Positions 8,715 to 18,740 are shown, numbered from the stretch's first letter. The stretch is 64,000 nt of DNA from Aplectana chamaeleonis (GCA_029168955.1 JAPDOI010001227.1:140001-204000); one strand, 5' to 3'. Notes: generated by a model not told the origin, from the letters alone. A program made the numbers and translations.

Positions 8715-9493
8715 GCGAAGTCAAAAATGAGTAGAATGAATTTCCTTGCTGCTAGTAATAACAACTTTAGTTACCGAGGCCTGATCACAGATCATAAAAA
8801 GTTACAAGCTCAAAATGGTTGGTGGACCTCAAAACATTAAATTTTCTCTTCCCATCACAAAATTCGTCCAGGGTGGTTACTTGGGAAGCTGAGCACAAGA
8901 TGAGGTTCGTATCGGATTTTGGGCGACTACAGTAGGTGACGGTACGTTTAATGTCATATTTCTTCAGACAAAAAATGCAGACAAAATGCCGATGTTAAAG
9001 CACTTCGAATCTTCATTCAATAGTTTGAATAACTCTTTTCCAAGTCACGTACCAATATCAAGCGCATATAGCCCTAGATTCAATAGGTTTTTCATTAATC
9101 ATATTTCCGAAATAAGGTGCTCGAATGTCTCTGAGATTGACTCCGGGTGCAGAATCATGGATTGGAGTATGAATTCCAAATGACGGAGAACAGAGTGTGC
9201 GGGAGGGGGAGACAAGGCCTCCACTCGCAGATGCGCGCGATAAACGGAAATGAACATGTTTTTTCTGAAATAGAGGATATACAGTCTACGGCAACAGAAA
9301 AATGTAGTGGTGCGGTTGCGTATTTTCTCTAAGGAAATTGTGGCCGTGGCTGGTTCGGTTAAATGATTGCGGACATTGACCAGAAACATCGAAAACGGTG
9401 AGTTTCTCTCCAAAACACGACGTCAGTACATTTGGAGTGCTCATTGAAGATACAATTCGGAGTATCACACAAAAATTAAAAAAAAAACTCAAG
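8715..9493. other. Intergenic, nothing recognised
   Basis: AT-rich unique-looking sequence. It contains one TACAGTA-type motif near 8928 but no gene, tandem repeat or strong hairpin that I can support. Confidence 0.5.
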
Positions 9494-9604
9494 AAACCAT
9501 AACAGAAAAATATTAGGTGTTCTTTATCGTTTGATGACAAACCTGAAACCAAGTTAGCCATGGCTACAGTACGCTCAGTGGGAATACGCAACCGCACCAC
9601 CGAC
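9494..9604 (+). repeat. Dispersed repeat with GGCTACAGTA motif, copy 2
   Basis: This is the direct-orientation relative of 3321-3438, sharing AACCATAACA at the start, GGCTACAGTA at 9560-9569 and an ACGCAACCGCACCACCG tail. It stops just before the TA MITE at 9649. Confidence 0.65.
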
Positions 9605-9648
9605 CGCCACCCACACCACCGCCTTTTTCCGCTGCGATATAGTGTGTA

Positions 9649-9921
9649 CCGTCAAGCCTGCGATGACTAAGCCGGGCGGCGCTGGGTTGAAGCGGGCGAG
9701 GCGCGGCCTCCAGCTTATATCAGATTGCTCCGCCACTGAAGCGATTCTGCTAGCTTGCTACCCATATCCTTAACATATATCGACTTCTTAACCTTCGAAT
9801 CCACAGGAATACCGGCAGTAGGCTGGCGGAATTACTTGAATAACAGTGGGGGGGGGCAATCTAATACACGCTGCGTGGCCGCGCTGCTCCCGCTTGAACT
9901 CAGCGCCGCCTGGCTTGACGG
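9649..9921. mobile_element. TA-type foldback MITE, copy 2 (intact ends)
   Basis: It is flanked by TA at 9647-9648 and 9922-9923. The left terminus is CCGTCAAGCCTGCGATGACT and the right terminus ends GCGCCGCCTGGCTTGACGG. The GC-rich subterminal arms (GCCGGGCGGCGCTGGGTTGA and TTGAACTCAGCGCCGCC) are inverted. Unequal arms and a G-run (9846-9855) distinguish it from the copy at 5294-5565. There is no coding capacity, so it is non-autonomous. Confidence 0.85.
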
Positions 9922-9923
9922 TA

Positions 9924-10425
9924 TGGTGCCGGGCTGGCAATCAGAAATGTGTGGAAGGAAAAAACATTTGGAGATGAAATAAGTTAAATGATTACGCCAA
10001 AACGGAGCAAAAGGCTTAAAATTGGAAAAGACAAATTATTGAGCACCATGCGTCCCCTGCTAACTTTCCCCCGTATTTTTCTTCGAATGACCGCAAAATG
10101 TGTACGCATGACAAGGCCGGAAGGCAAAAAACAGAAGGCGAAATTTACTTCACATCCCTGATATCGTCATTCTCTGGATGTGGGGAAACCGTGTCGCCAC
10201 TGACTAGGGACTGCTTTAATCTTCCCGTGGAGATTTGGAAAACCATGTTGTCCTTGCTCTAGGTCTGTGACAGTACATAAATAATCCGTGCTCGAAATTC
10301 CCTAAATGACTGTGGGGATTCCAAAAAATGGCATTTTCAGCGCTTCAAAAAAAGGTAAGGGGCAGGCATCAGGGGTGGTAGTAAACTTGTCAAACTACGA
10401 TGTTAACCAAGGCTTTTAACATCAA
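9924..10425. other. Intergenic, nothing recognised
   Basis: Unique-looking sequence without an ORF longer than about 60 codons and without visible repeats. Confidence 0.5.
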
Positions 10426-10429
10426 TGTT

Positions 10430-10580
10430 ATGGTCCATCACTGGTCGAGAGAGCGCCGCGTCGATTACATGTGGCACGCACGCAAGCGAGAAGGTAATGA
10501 TCCTATCACTACCTCCTCGCTTGCGTGAGTGCCACATGTGTTCGACATGGCGATCTCTCGAGCAGTGATCGACGATAACT
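10430..10580. repeat. Long hairpin, arms of about 70 bp, short loop
   Basis: The left arm about 10430-10500 pairs with the right arm about 10507-10580. Paired landmarks are CATCACTGGTCGAGAGAG with CTCTCGAGCAGTGATC, CATGTGGCAC with GTGCCACATG, and ACGCAAGCGAGAAGGTA with TACCTCCTCGCTTGCGT. The terminal loop is only a few bases. Weaker complementarity continues outward. It could be a small palindromic MITE or, if transcribed, a source of double-stranded RNA. No promoter evidence is visible. Confidence 0.75.
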
Positions 10581-10629
10581 ATGAGGTTATCAGTCTTGAC
10601 TGAAATCAGCGTACTAATATCTAGAGCCA

Positions 10630-11790
10630 AAATAAGTTAATATTCAAAACCTTGGGGTCAAAGTTCGAAGTTACTTGCTCTTAAACTACCATCACACCCC
10701 CTAGAAAATCACGATCGTGAACATTGATGTTCGCTCATTTATAGGCGCCTTCCACAGGTCAACGGTGAGACACTGGGCATGTTGAGGAGTGCGCTAGACG
10801 GCGATGGTGGAGTTACGACTAGACCTCGAGAGGACTTTCTAGCCTAACCCGCCAACTCCGGGGGTGGAATTCACGAACGCGAACCGTAGCCATGGTTACA
10901 GTACCGCGCATATTTTCTGCAAAAAAGGCGTTTTGCGGCGTTTGTTGCGCACACAAATCGCCGCTTTGTCATAACTCGCTTCAGTGTGGTCCAAAATCAG
11001 TTTTGAAGACAGTTAAGAACTTCCCTCAACGAGAGGATTCTAACGGTATATAGAAGTATGACCTTTTATGAAAATTGTCAGACTTTATTCTAGAAAAAAA
11101 CAAATTTTCAGCCCAATTTTTTCAATTTTTTGGATTTTACCGTGTAAAACATGCCATGACGGATGTGTGAAATGGAAAATAGGAAGCTCTCGAATATATT
11201 CTGAATAGGATTATACATTTCATTCTGTGGGGACATTTTTATACGCGCTTTCAGAGCCCACAATGACTGGACCTCCATAACCCCAATTCTTCAAAGAATT
11301 ATAACTTTTGTAAAATATGTTTGCTAGAGTTTATGAAGTATTCAATGAACTCCTCTTCTCACGAAGCATCCGTGCGGTGACAAGCATCCGACTACCGCCG
11401 CGAATTTAGACAGATGTTTTTGGAAAACCTCGAATTTTCAGCTGTTCGTTGCGAAACTTTCATCGTTCTCAGCGTTATTACATTTGTATTCGCCTTTATA
11501 AAGTTCGAGGTAAGCAAATTAGGTGAAGTGTGATGACTCTACTTGCAAGCGTTTCCTTGTAGAGCGAAAGACGCTCCTATCAATATTTGTCTGTACCATA
11601 ACAGCTTTGAAAGCTGCATTTAGTGATTCACCCGTTTTTAAGCTTCCATTTTTCAGTACTCAGCCGAGTGAAGAAATCCAAATCGTTAGCCTTTTTTGAA
11701 CGCTGGGCTACCTTCTAATTACACATTCCGTCCTGCATTCTGATTAAACATCGCAGCTTCTCCGAACCTCCAAGTTTCCGACTCTGAAGT
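10630..11790. other. Intergenic, nothing firmly recognised
   Basis: A GGTTACAGTA motif lies near 10900, and a short ACTCGCTTCAGTGTG match to the 3770-4297 foldback family lies near 10975. No gene, ordered repeat or RNA gene is seen. Confidence 0.5.
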
Positions 11791-11796
11791 TCTCAC

Positions 11797-12780
11797 CAGC
11801 CACCTTTGCCAAGGGCCATGTTCAGAGGACCCTCGCGCCCGTTCCAGACGTCCTCAGCCGCAGTCGTCTCTCTGTCGTCAGCTAGCCTAAAAGCAGTTTT
11901 GAAAAAAGCTCTCGCTCCCCCTCAGCGCCCCTCCGCAAAAGAGATACGCCCCCCGCAAATACACTCCTGGCCACAAATTGCACGGAAACACTTCCGAAAT
12001 CGCTCACTTTACAACACCCCAACAACTTCACCGCTTGAAAATCGGCCAGAATACCTCTCAAAAAATGCCTAATTCGAACTTCTGGTCATTCCGTGCCCAT
12101 CTTGATAGTCGCCAACTTCGACTTTTCAAAGCCCCCACCCACCCCACTGCCGCAGCTCACCCTCGCCCCGCCAGGCGATGGTGGGCCGACGGAAAAAAAT
12201 GGAACTCCTCCACCACCGAATTTGCATCCAAATTATACCACGACACTTTTTAGCCCTAACACGGCCTTGTTTCACTCAAAATTTTAGTCCCTTTGAACCA
12301 CCCATGCCACATTTTCGCGATTTTTCTCCTTTTTAGACCCCAACTTTTTTCAGCCGCCCGGCATCCTACCCGGCTCCGCCTGCCTTGGCCTACACAATGC
12401 CCTTCCGTCTTCTCATAACTGCGTCCAGTTGCCCCTTTCAAGCAAGATCCCCAGAATTCCACAGAATTGTCGACTCCCAAAAGTAGCACCTTGCCAAGGT
12501 CTCACCAGCGACCTCTGCCAAGGGCCATGTTAAGAGGACCCTCTCGCCCGTTCTGGACGTCCTCAGCCGCACTCGTCTATCTGTCGTAGGCTTGCCAAAA
12601 ATCACTTCTGGAAACGGCCCTCACTTTCCCTCGGCACCCCCTCCCCCCCACACAAAAGAGATACGCCCCCCGCAAATACACTCCTCGCCACACACATTGC
12701 ACGGAAACACTTCCAAAATCGCTCACTGTAGAGCACCCCAACAACTTCATTCCTCGGAACTGGGCCCGAATACTTTTTGA
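11797..12780 (+). repeat. Tandem duplication, unit about 700 bp (partial)
   Basis: The segment about 11797-12080 is repeated in the same orientation at about 12500-12780. Shared landmarks in order are CCAAGGGCCATGTT, AGAGGACCCTC, CGCCCGTTC, GACGTCCTCAGCCGCA, CAAAAGAGATACGCCCCCCG, GCACGGAAACACTTCC and CACCCCAACAACTTCA. The part between (12088-12499) is present once here and once, inverted, at 17128-17527. The duplication makes the left arm of the large inverted repeat longer than the right. Confidence 0.85.
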
Positions 12781-12992
12781 AGAACGCCTTATACGAATTT
12801 CAGGCCATTTAGCATCCATCTTGAAAGTTGCCATCTTCAATGTCGCTTACCACTTTTGTATTCCGCCTTCGAAAAGTTCTTCTGCGCAGCGTGTAAAACA
12901 TTTTTGGACCACATCCTTGGGGATATATGATTTTTCATAACTTTTCCATTCTCTAGCCCACGAAATCATTGTGATGCCATTTTTGACCAAAC
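12062..12992 (+). repeat. Large inverted repeat, left outer arm
   Basis: This arm of about 930 bp is the inverse of 16192-17542 once the insertion at 16550-16992 is removed. Good landmarks are TCGCCAACTTCGACTTTTCA, GCCAGGCGATGGTGGGCCGA and CCACATTTTCGCGATTTTTC. The arms have diverged by roughly 10-15% by eye. No coding function is visible; ORFs of up to 91 codons here have no conserved features. Confidence 0.85.
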
Positions 12993-13535
12993 TTAAAAGC
13001 ATCGTACGCGCTGAAAACCACTCACCATTTTTTCGGTTCGAATGATTTTCTGGGCCCACCTAAGAACGTAGGGATAGTTTGTTCGGTTAAAAATGTCTCA
13101 TTGTGAAGATAAATGAGGGAGAATGTCTCCAATTCCGTCAAAAGAGGCCGGCCCTGCGTCAGTCATCTGGCACAATTCGCTCTCAGCTATCATATAAGTA
13201 AATTAACAACAATTAATACAGTACAGCTGCAGGGAAATTGATGGAATATACCATACGATTACGTAAAGAATGACTTTTCTACACACATCTGTTTTCTTAT
13301 TCTTCTCCACAAATCTCTTGAAAGAAAGATAAAGTTCATTTGATCGTGAGATTGTTGGTCAAAGCAGCGATCTGTAACCATCAACTCTTCCTTCGATTGA
13401 GATACTTTCGGTCTGAAAAAGGGGTTTTCGGTCTATTTCCGCGGTTTTTTCAGCATTGCTGTTATATAGGGTACTAGAGCTCTAATAATATATGGAAAAC
13501 TCGAAAACGCAATCCATCGTGAACGGTGCCTTTAA
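12993..13535 (+). mobile_element. TTAA-flanked MITE-like element, copy 1
   Basis: A 543-bp segment begins and ends at TTAA (12993-12996 and 13532-13535). Its ends are short imperfect inverted repeats: TTAAAAGCATCGTACG at the left, and, read inverted, TTAAAGGCACCGTTCACG at the right. TTAA duplications characterise piggyBac-type elements and the palindromic TTAA families known from nematodes. It lies in the same plus-strand orientation as copy 2 at 15647-16191, although the flanking arm sequences are inverted. No ORF beyond about 70 codons is present. Confidence 0.8.
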
Positions 13536-13797
13536 CCCAGTTTTCGCAGCACCACTGTGCTCAGAATCTAGCGAAACCCTCACTTTGAAGTCCCGAATCT
13601 ACATTGAAAGTGATAACTCCTCAGGAACATCAGTGCAGTATGTATTCGGCATGGATTTTAAACAAAATGTTCCAATTTCAGTCGTTCAGCTAATCAGAAA
13701 CTCGCGTTGTGCGCCGCCAAACACCCTTTCGCGGCTTTTTTAATAATCAAAAAGTGGCGACCTTCAATGTTTGAGATCTGCCAGCACGTTAGCCATA
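13536..13797 (+). repeat. Large inverted repeat, left inner arm
   Basis: This segment is the inverse of 15386-15646. Landmarks are CAGTTTTCGCAGCACCACTG, GAAAGTGATAACTCCTCAGG, GCGCCGCCAAACACCCTTTC and AAAAAGTGGCGACCT. The similarity stops at GCCAT near 13797, where the other arm meets the GGCAGCGTCC end of the central insertion. Confidence 0.8.
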
Positions 13798-13933
13798 AGG
13801 TGTGAGGAAACCCAAGGACGATACTCCGGAGAAGTCCTTGCTCTTTCTTCGGTGTTGCTTTCTCCTTTCTAATTGACAGTTTTTGAGTGTAGGGGAGAGC
13901 TGCAAAATCGTCACTAATCATTACTTTCCTTCA

Positions 13934-15384
13934 GGCTCCGTCCATTCATGGGAGAACGCTCGCTCTCGCTCTCCAGTGGCCGTATGCATATCGCCCCCTG
14001 CGGGAGAGGATGGGAGTCCCCGTCCCTACGCGGAGAGTTTCCCGGAGAGGAGAACGTGGGGAGCCCCGGGAGGCATAGTGAGGGACCCCCTCACTCTCCA
14101 CGCCGGGAGACTCCCCGCTTCGATGGAATTGCTTAGCGTCGAATGAAATGCTGTGTGAGATTGCGGCGAGATGGTGACACTTGCGCGCCCTCTATTTTTT
14201 TAAAGATTTCTACACAGCTTCTTTGTTCTTTGAGCTGCATATCGTGATGTCTCGAATTAACACCGAAATTCGAGGAGGAAAGATCACGATAGTATAAAAT
14301 GCATCTCGTCTTCTTCATCGTATTCTTGTACTTTTTCATTGCAAAGAAAAAATGTATTTTCTGAATATATTTTTATAGTTTATGGAGTTAGCGATGAACG
14401 AAGTTCAAAACTATTAATCTTCAATTCTGTTTTTTTTTTTGGAAAAAAGCCGTCGCGTCTGTTGGTGGAAGAATCAAATGCGAGTAACCACCGGAGGTCG
14501 CGATCAACCCACTAAACACAACTTTTTAAATGCGGTTTGTTTTGGATTCTGACTACAAAAAAAACATTCCATTTTGTTGAAATAGCAAAAAAAACGAAAA
14601 CACAAACTCAAAAACAATTTTTGGATCAAAAATCAAGTGTGGGAATAACTGGAAAAATTGGAAAAGTTTTTTCGCAGGAAAATTGTAACATAGCTGCATT
14701 TATGAAAAAGAAAATAATTTTTTTTCTAAAATGGAGAATATTATCAGTAAAACTGCACTTTATAGAAAAAATAAGTTCAAGAATGCTGAAATTCTCTTCC
14801 TACCCCTTATTCCGGAGTAGGGGGCGTTAGGAGCCGCTCGCAGGTGAGATGGGGCCACTCGCCGAGGGCTCTCGAAACATGCATTACGGAACCCCCCGCG
14901 GGTCCCCATCCCCCGTGGCGGAGCCCCATTCCCCGTCGGGGGCGATATGTATACGGCCCCAGCGATCTTCAGCGCTCCCCAATGCTGACGAGTGCCCAAT
15001 ATCATGAGAGACACCGACAGTCATTTCTTGCCTGGTGTTGATTCGATTGCTAACGTTTGACCTGTTGATCAATCACTCGATTCGACTCATTGGCAGCTAA
15101 TTAACCATGGTTTGTGACAGCCGTAGTGGGTCTAGGGGATATGAGAGCATTAGTTTCGAACAAGGTTAAGAACTTTGTGCTTTATGAATGAAGCTATGAG
15201 CATAAAACTTACTACATCTCTTTCGAAGAAGACGTGAGCAAGCGAGGTCAGGCGTTAGCGAGCCAAAGCGGGCGTGAGCGCGCGAGAGCTAGCGTAGGCG
15301 CGCACGAGCGCCTAGCAAATTGTGTGCCTTCGATGGCAATCGATTTTGCCTCATCGCTCGCTTCCGCAACGTATGGACGCTGCC
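13934..15384. mobile_element. Central insertion with GGC(T/A)SCGTCCAT ends
   Basis: The left end GGCTCCGTCCATTCATGG (13934) and the right end, read inverted, GGCAGCGTCCATACGTTGCG (to 15384) are related to each other and to both ends of the smaller element at 16550-16992. The immediate flanks differ (TCA on the left, TAA on the right), so no clean duplication is present; two merged copies or terminal rearrangement are possible. It contains a nested GC-rich foldback (13978-14958) and a CpG-rich stretch of AGCGNGCG motifs (about 15234-15312). No gene is seen. Confidence 0.6.
13978..14958. mobile_element. Nested foldback with 28-bp GC-rich ends
   Basis: The left end GGCCGTATGCATATCGCCCC (13978) is inverted at the right as GGGGCGATATGTATACGGCC (ending 14958). 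The GC-rich terminal regions (13978-14110 and 14800-14958) frame an AT-rich interior (14160-14790) with no recognisable gene. The exact target duplication is unclear; a CAG triplet lies near both edges. Confidence 0.65.
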
Positions 15385-15385
15385 T

Positions 15386-15646
15386 AATGGCTAAAGTGCT
15401 GGCAGAGCTCAAACATTGGAGGTCGCCACTTTTTGACTTCTAAACAAGCAGCGAAAGGGTGTTCGACGGCGCACAACAAGAGTTTTTGCATAGCTGAACG
15501 ACTGAAATTGGAACATTATGTAAAAACCATTAATGACTACTAACTGCACTGATGTTCCTGAGGAGTTATCACTTTCAATGTAGATTCAGGACTTCAAAAT
15601 GAGGGTTTCGCTAGATTCTGAGCACAGTGGTGCTGCGAAAACTGAG
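15386..15646 (-). repeat. Large inverted repeat, right inner arm
   Basis: This is the inverse copy of 13536-13797. Landmarks as read on the plus strand are GGTCGCCACTTTTTGA, GAAAGGGTGTTCGACGGCGC, CCTGAGGAGTTATCACTTTC and GTGGTGCTGCGAAAACTGAG. It joins the TTAA element copy 2 at 15647. Confidence 0.8.
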
Positions 15647-16191
15647 TTAAAGGTATCGTACGCGCTGGAAACCACTCGCCGTTTTTTCAGTTAGAATGAT
15701 TTTCTGGGCCCGCCTGAGAACGTAGAGAGAGTTGATCCGCTCGAAAAATGCGTTATTGTGAAGATAAATGTGGTCGAATGTCTCAAATTCCGTCAAAAGG
15801 GGCCGGCCCTCCGTCAGTCATCTGGCACAATTTGCTGTCAGCCATCATATAAGTAACTGATCAACAATTGATACAGTACAACTGAGGGGAAATTGATGAA
15901 ATATATTATACGATTACGTGAAGAATGACTTTTCTGCACACATCGATTAACCCTTTCTTCTCCACAAATCACTTGAAAGAAAGAAAAAGTTCATTTGATC
16001 GTGAGATCGTTGGTCAAAACAGCGATCTCTAGCGATCGACTCTTCCTTCGATTGAGATAATTTCGGTCTGAAAAAAGGGTTTTCGGTGATTTTTTTGCGG
16101 TTTTTTCAAAATTGCTGTTATATAGGGAACTATAGCTCTCATTATACATGGAAAACTCGAAAACGAAATCCATCGTGAACGATGCCTTTAA
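15647..16191 (+). mobile_element. TTAA-flanked MITE-like element, copy 2
   Basis: A 545-bp segment from TTAA (15647-15650) to TTAA (16188-16191), similar along its full length to 12993-13535 (about 85% by eye) and in the same plus-strand orientation. The ends are TTAAAGGTATCGTACG and, read inverted, TTAAAGGCATCGTTCACG. The flanking DNA (inner arm left, outer arm right) is the mirror of copy 1's flanks, so the element is flipped relative to its surroundings. Confidence 0.8.
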
Positions 16192-17542
16192 GGTTGGTCA
16201 AAAATGGCACCACAGTGATTTCGTTGGCTAGAGAATGGAAGAGTTATGAATAATCAGATTTAACCAAAGATGTGGTCCAAAAATGTTGAATGTTTTACAC
16301 GCTGCGGAGAAGAACTTTTTGAAGGCGGATTACAAAAGTGGTAAGCGACCTTGGAAATGGCGACTTTCAAGATAGATGCTAAATGGCCTGAAATTCGTAT
16401 AAGGCGTTCTTCAAAAAGTATCGGGCCCAGTTCCAAGGAATGAAGATGTTAGTGTGCTCTACAGTGAGCGATTTCGGATGTGTTTCCGTGCAAAGTGTGG
16501 CGAGGAGTGTATTTTCGAGGGGCGCATCTCTTTTGCGGAGGGGCGCTGAGGCTCCGTCCATACGTAGCAAGAGCGTGCGATTACGCAAAATCGATGGTCA
16601 TCGTAGACACACGATTCGCTAGCCGCTCACAGGCGCGCCTTCTCGCGCGCCCTCGCCCGCTCGCTCTCGTGCGCCTACGCCAGCACCACGAAGCAAGCAG
16701 CAAGTTTCAAACCTACTGCCCTATCACTACAGCGGGTGGCATTAAGCGTGTTGCAAACTACTGCCCTTGCGTTCCATAATCACACCACGGAAGTCGAAAA
16801 CCGTGGGAAATCATCAGCCGTTGCGCCGACTCGAGCGGTTGATCATCCGATCAAACGTTTTCAATCGAATCAAGAGAAGGTAGAGAGTGTTTGCCTGTCT
16901 TAATTTGCGGGCAAGGACTGCTCCGGCGTTGAGGAGCGTCGAGAGGCGCACAACAGCGGGAACGCCCGCTCTCGCCACGTATGGACGCTGCCTGAGGGGA
17001 AGCGAAAGCTATTTTCAGAACTGTTTCTAGGCCAGCTTACGATAGTAAAACGATTGCAGCTGAGGACGTCTGGAACGGGCGAGAGGGTCCTCTGAACATG
17101 GCCCTTGGCGAAGGTCGCTAGTGAGACATTCGCGAAGTGGTACATTTGAGGGTAAAAAATTCTGGGGATCTTGCTTGAAAGGGGGAACTGGACGCAGTTA
17201 AGAGAAGATGGAAGGGCATTGTGTAGGCAAAGGCAGGCCGAGTCGGCTAGGATGCCGGGCGGCTGAAAAAATGGGGTCTAAAACCGAGAAAAATCGCGAA
17301 AATGTGTCATGGGTGGTTGAAAGGGACTAAAATTTTGAGTGAAACAAGGCCGTGTTAGGGCTCAAAAGTGTCGTAGTATAATGTAGATGCGAATTCGGTT
17401 ATGGAGGAGTGCCATTTTTGTCCGTCGGCCCACCATCGCCTGGCGGGGCGAGGGTGAGCTGCGGCAGTGGGGTGAGGGCCGTGAAAAGTCGAAGTTGGCG
17501 AATATCGAGATGGGCACGGAATGACCTGAAGTTCGGATTAGG
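16192..17542 (-). repeat. Large inverted repeat, right outer arm (interrupted)
   Basis: This is the inverse of 12062-12992, broken by the 443-bp insertion at 16550-16992. Plus-strand landmarks are GGTTGGTCAAAAATGGCACC, GAACTTTTTGAAGGCGGATT, GGTCCTCTGAACATGGCCCT and CACCATCGCCTGGCGGGGCG. It carries a single copy of the sequence that is tandemly duplicated in the left arm. Confidence 0.85.
16550..16992. mobile_element. 443-bp element with TGA duplication, ends GGCTCCGTCCATACGT
   Basis: The left end GGCTCCGTCCATACGTAGC and right end, read inverted, GGCAGCGTCCATACGTGGC continue as imperfect inverted repeats for about 30 bp. TGA flanks both sides (16547-16549 and 16993-16995). The homologous left arm lacks the insertion and reads through the site, so the empty site is visible. 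A 3-bp duplication with GGC-starting ends would suit a PIF/Harbinger-like MITE, an assignment I hold loosely. The interior shares an inverted segment with 15036-15090 of the central insertion, so the two are related. Confidence 0.75.
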
Positions 17543-17590
17543 TACGCAATCGCGCGTAGTCGCGAAGCGTTCGCGCAGCGTTCACACCTG

Positions 17591-17736
17591 AGGCCGGATT
17601 CATCAAAGCATATTCCATGGTAAGTTAGCGTTATCGGCGTTAACAATGAGTCAGCAAGCCTAAAAACAATTGGAAACAGTTGCGGTTAGCCGATAACACT
17701 AACTTACCACGGAAAATGCTTTCGTGAATCCGACCT
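17591..17736. mobile_element. Small hairpin MITE-like element
   Basis: The left arm 17591-17638 starts AGGCCGGATTCATCAAAGCA and the right arm 17689-17736 ends GCTTTCGTGAATCCGACCT. Paired landmarks are GGTAAGTTAGCGTTATCGGC and GCCGATAACACTAACTTACC. CTG occurs immediately outside both ends (17588-17590 and 17737-17739), a possible 3-bp duplication. The loop is about 50 bp. Confidence 0.75.
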
Positions 17737-17826
17737 CTGAATACCTGCGCGACTTTCGAAATTTCTGCTCTGGGCACCTGCCATAATTTGTAAACCTATC
17801 TTAAATTAAATAAAGTTTACGATGAT

Positions 17827-18148
17827 TATTTTATTTATATTCCATAGATTCCATCAAATAATTCAATTTTCGTGTTCCACGCATCCGCATTCGTTTATTT
17901 ATCAAAGATAATTTCGCTTCAAGCTTTTTTCTATTTCGATCACTCGATGATGATTACTGATTATTTTTCCGAGATTCATCGAGAGTCAAACGTGGAGATT
18001 GATTATTTTATTTTATTTCTGTGATTATTTTAGAACTTGTTCGACGATCACTGTGATATTTCATTTCTATCATTATTTTATTTAAATTCCTTAAATTCCA
18101 TCAAGTAATTCGGTTTTCGTGTTCCTCGCATCCACATTCATTTATTTA
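17827..18148 (+). repeat. Pair of direct repeats of about 75 bp
   Basis: 17827-17903 and 18072-18148 share TTTTATTTAWATTCC, ATTCCATCAARTAATTC, TTTTCGTGTTCC and CGCATCC followed by CATTCRTTTATTTA. They lie about 245 bp apart in AT-rich DNA. The nature of the unit is unknown. Confidence 0.8.
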
Positions 18149-18657
18149 ATTAAACACCATTTGTTTCATAATAATAAAGATAACTCCTGGTTTCGTTTTT
18201 CATCCATATCCATTCAATATTAGTTACCTTACCCTAAGACCAATCAATGAGATTACCATGCCTCTAACTTTCCCTATGGCGGAGCCATTAGGAGCGTTCC
18301 ATTCAGAACGATGTCAATGCCCCTACTCACCCTCCTCGACGTGGGATACGAAGGCACACCCCATCGTCGCGCCGCGGCGATCTAGTCGCCGTGCGGAGTG
18401 GGCGAGAGATTTTGAATCGAGGGAGATAATTATACCTTCTGGCAATCTGAGTCAAGGTGCGAACCATCACTAATTACAGTCGCACTAATGGTTTTTATTC
18501 TGAAGTTGCGCACCCAATTGAACGGAGGACAGGTTTTCGACTTCACTTATATTTTTTTCGGAAAAAACTTGTGATTCGAAATTGCTCAAGCACACAGAAT
18601 TTTCGAAAAGGCTTCATTGAATGGGTTCAATCATTCAAAAGTTTTCGCAGTAACCTA
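18149..18657. other. Intergenic, nothing recognised
   Basis: Unique-looking sequence with short ORFs of up to about 81 codons and no motif, and no repeat that I can support. Confidence 0.5.
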
Positions 18658-18740
18658 TGTTATAGCATAGGGCACCGAGTTTGCGCCAACCTGCAACAGT
18701 GAACGCAAAGTCTCTTCCGGATCCATGCCGACGTTAGGTA
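18658..18740 (+). repeat. Dispersed repeat CACCGAGTTTGCG family, copy 2
   Basis: This is the direct-orientation relative of 3607-3685 (TATAGCAT, CACCGAGTTTGCG, CAACCT, GAACGCAAAGT, GATCCATGCC). Unlike copy 1 it has no complementary arm next to it. Confidence 0.75.

Noticed and set aside
8547..8840. 97-codon ORF as a small gene
   Set aside because: It runs through both arms of the 8510-8699 hairpin, and a mirror ORF exists on the other strand.
9780..9805. tRNA T-arm-like TTCGAATCC
   Set aside because: It is inside the TA MITE, and no acceptor, D or anticodon arms can be laid out around it.
12592..12780. Short ORFs rich in Pro/Thr/His in the 12 kb region
   Set aside because: They recur in the tandem and inverted copies with frame breaks, so they follow the repeat and not a gene.
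13934..15384. Clean 3-bp target duplication for the central insertion
   Set aside because: The flanking triplets differ (TCA and TAA), so I report only the terminal similarity.
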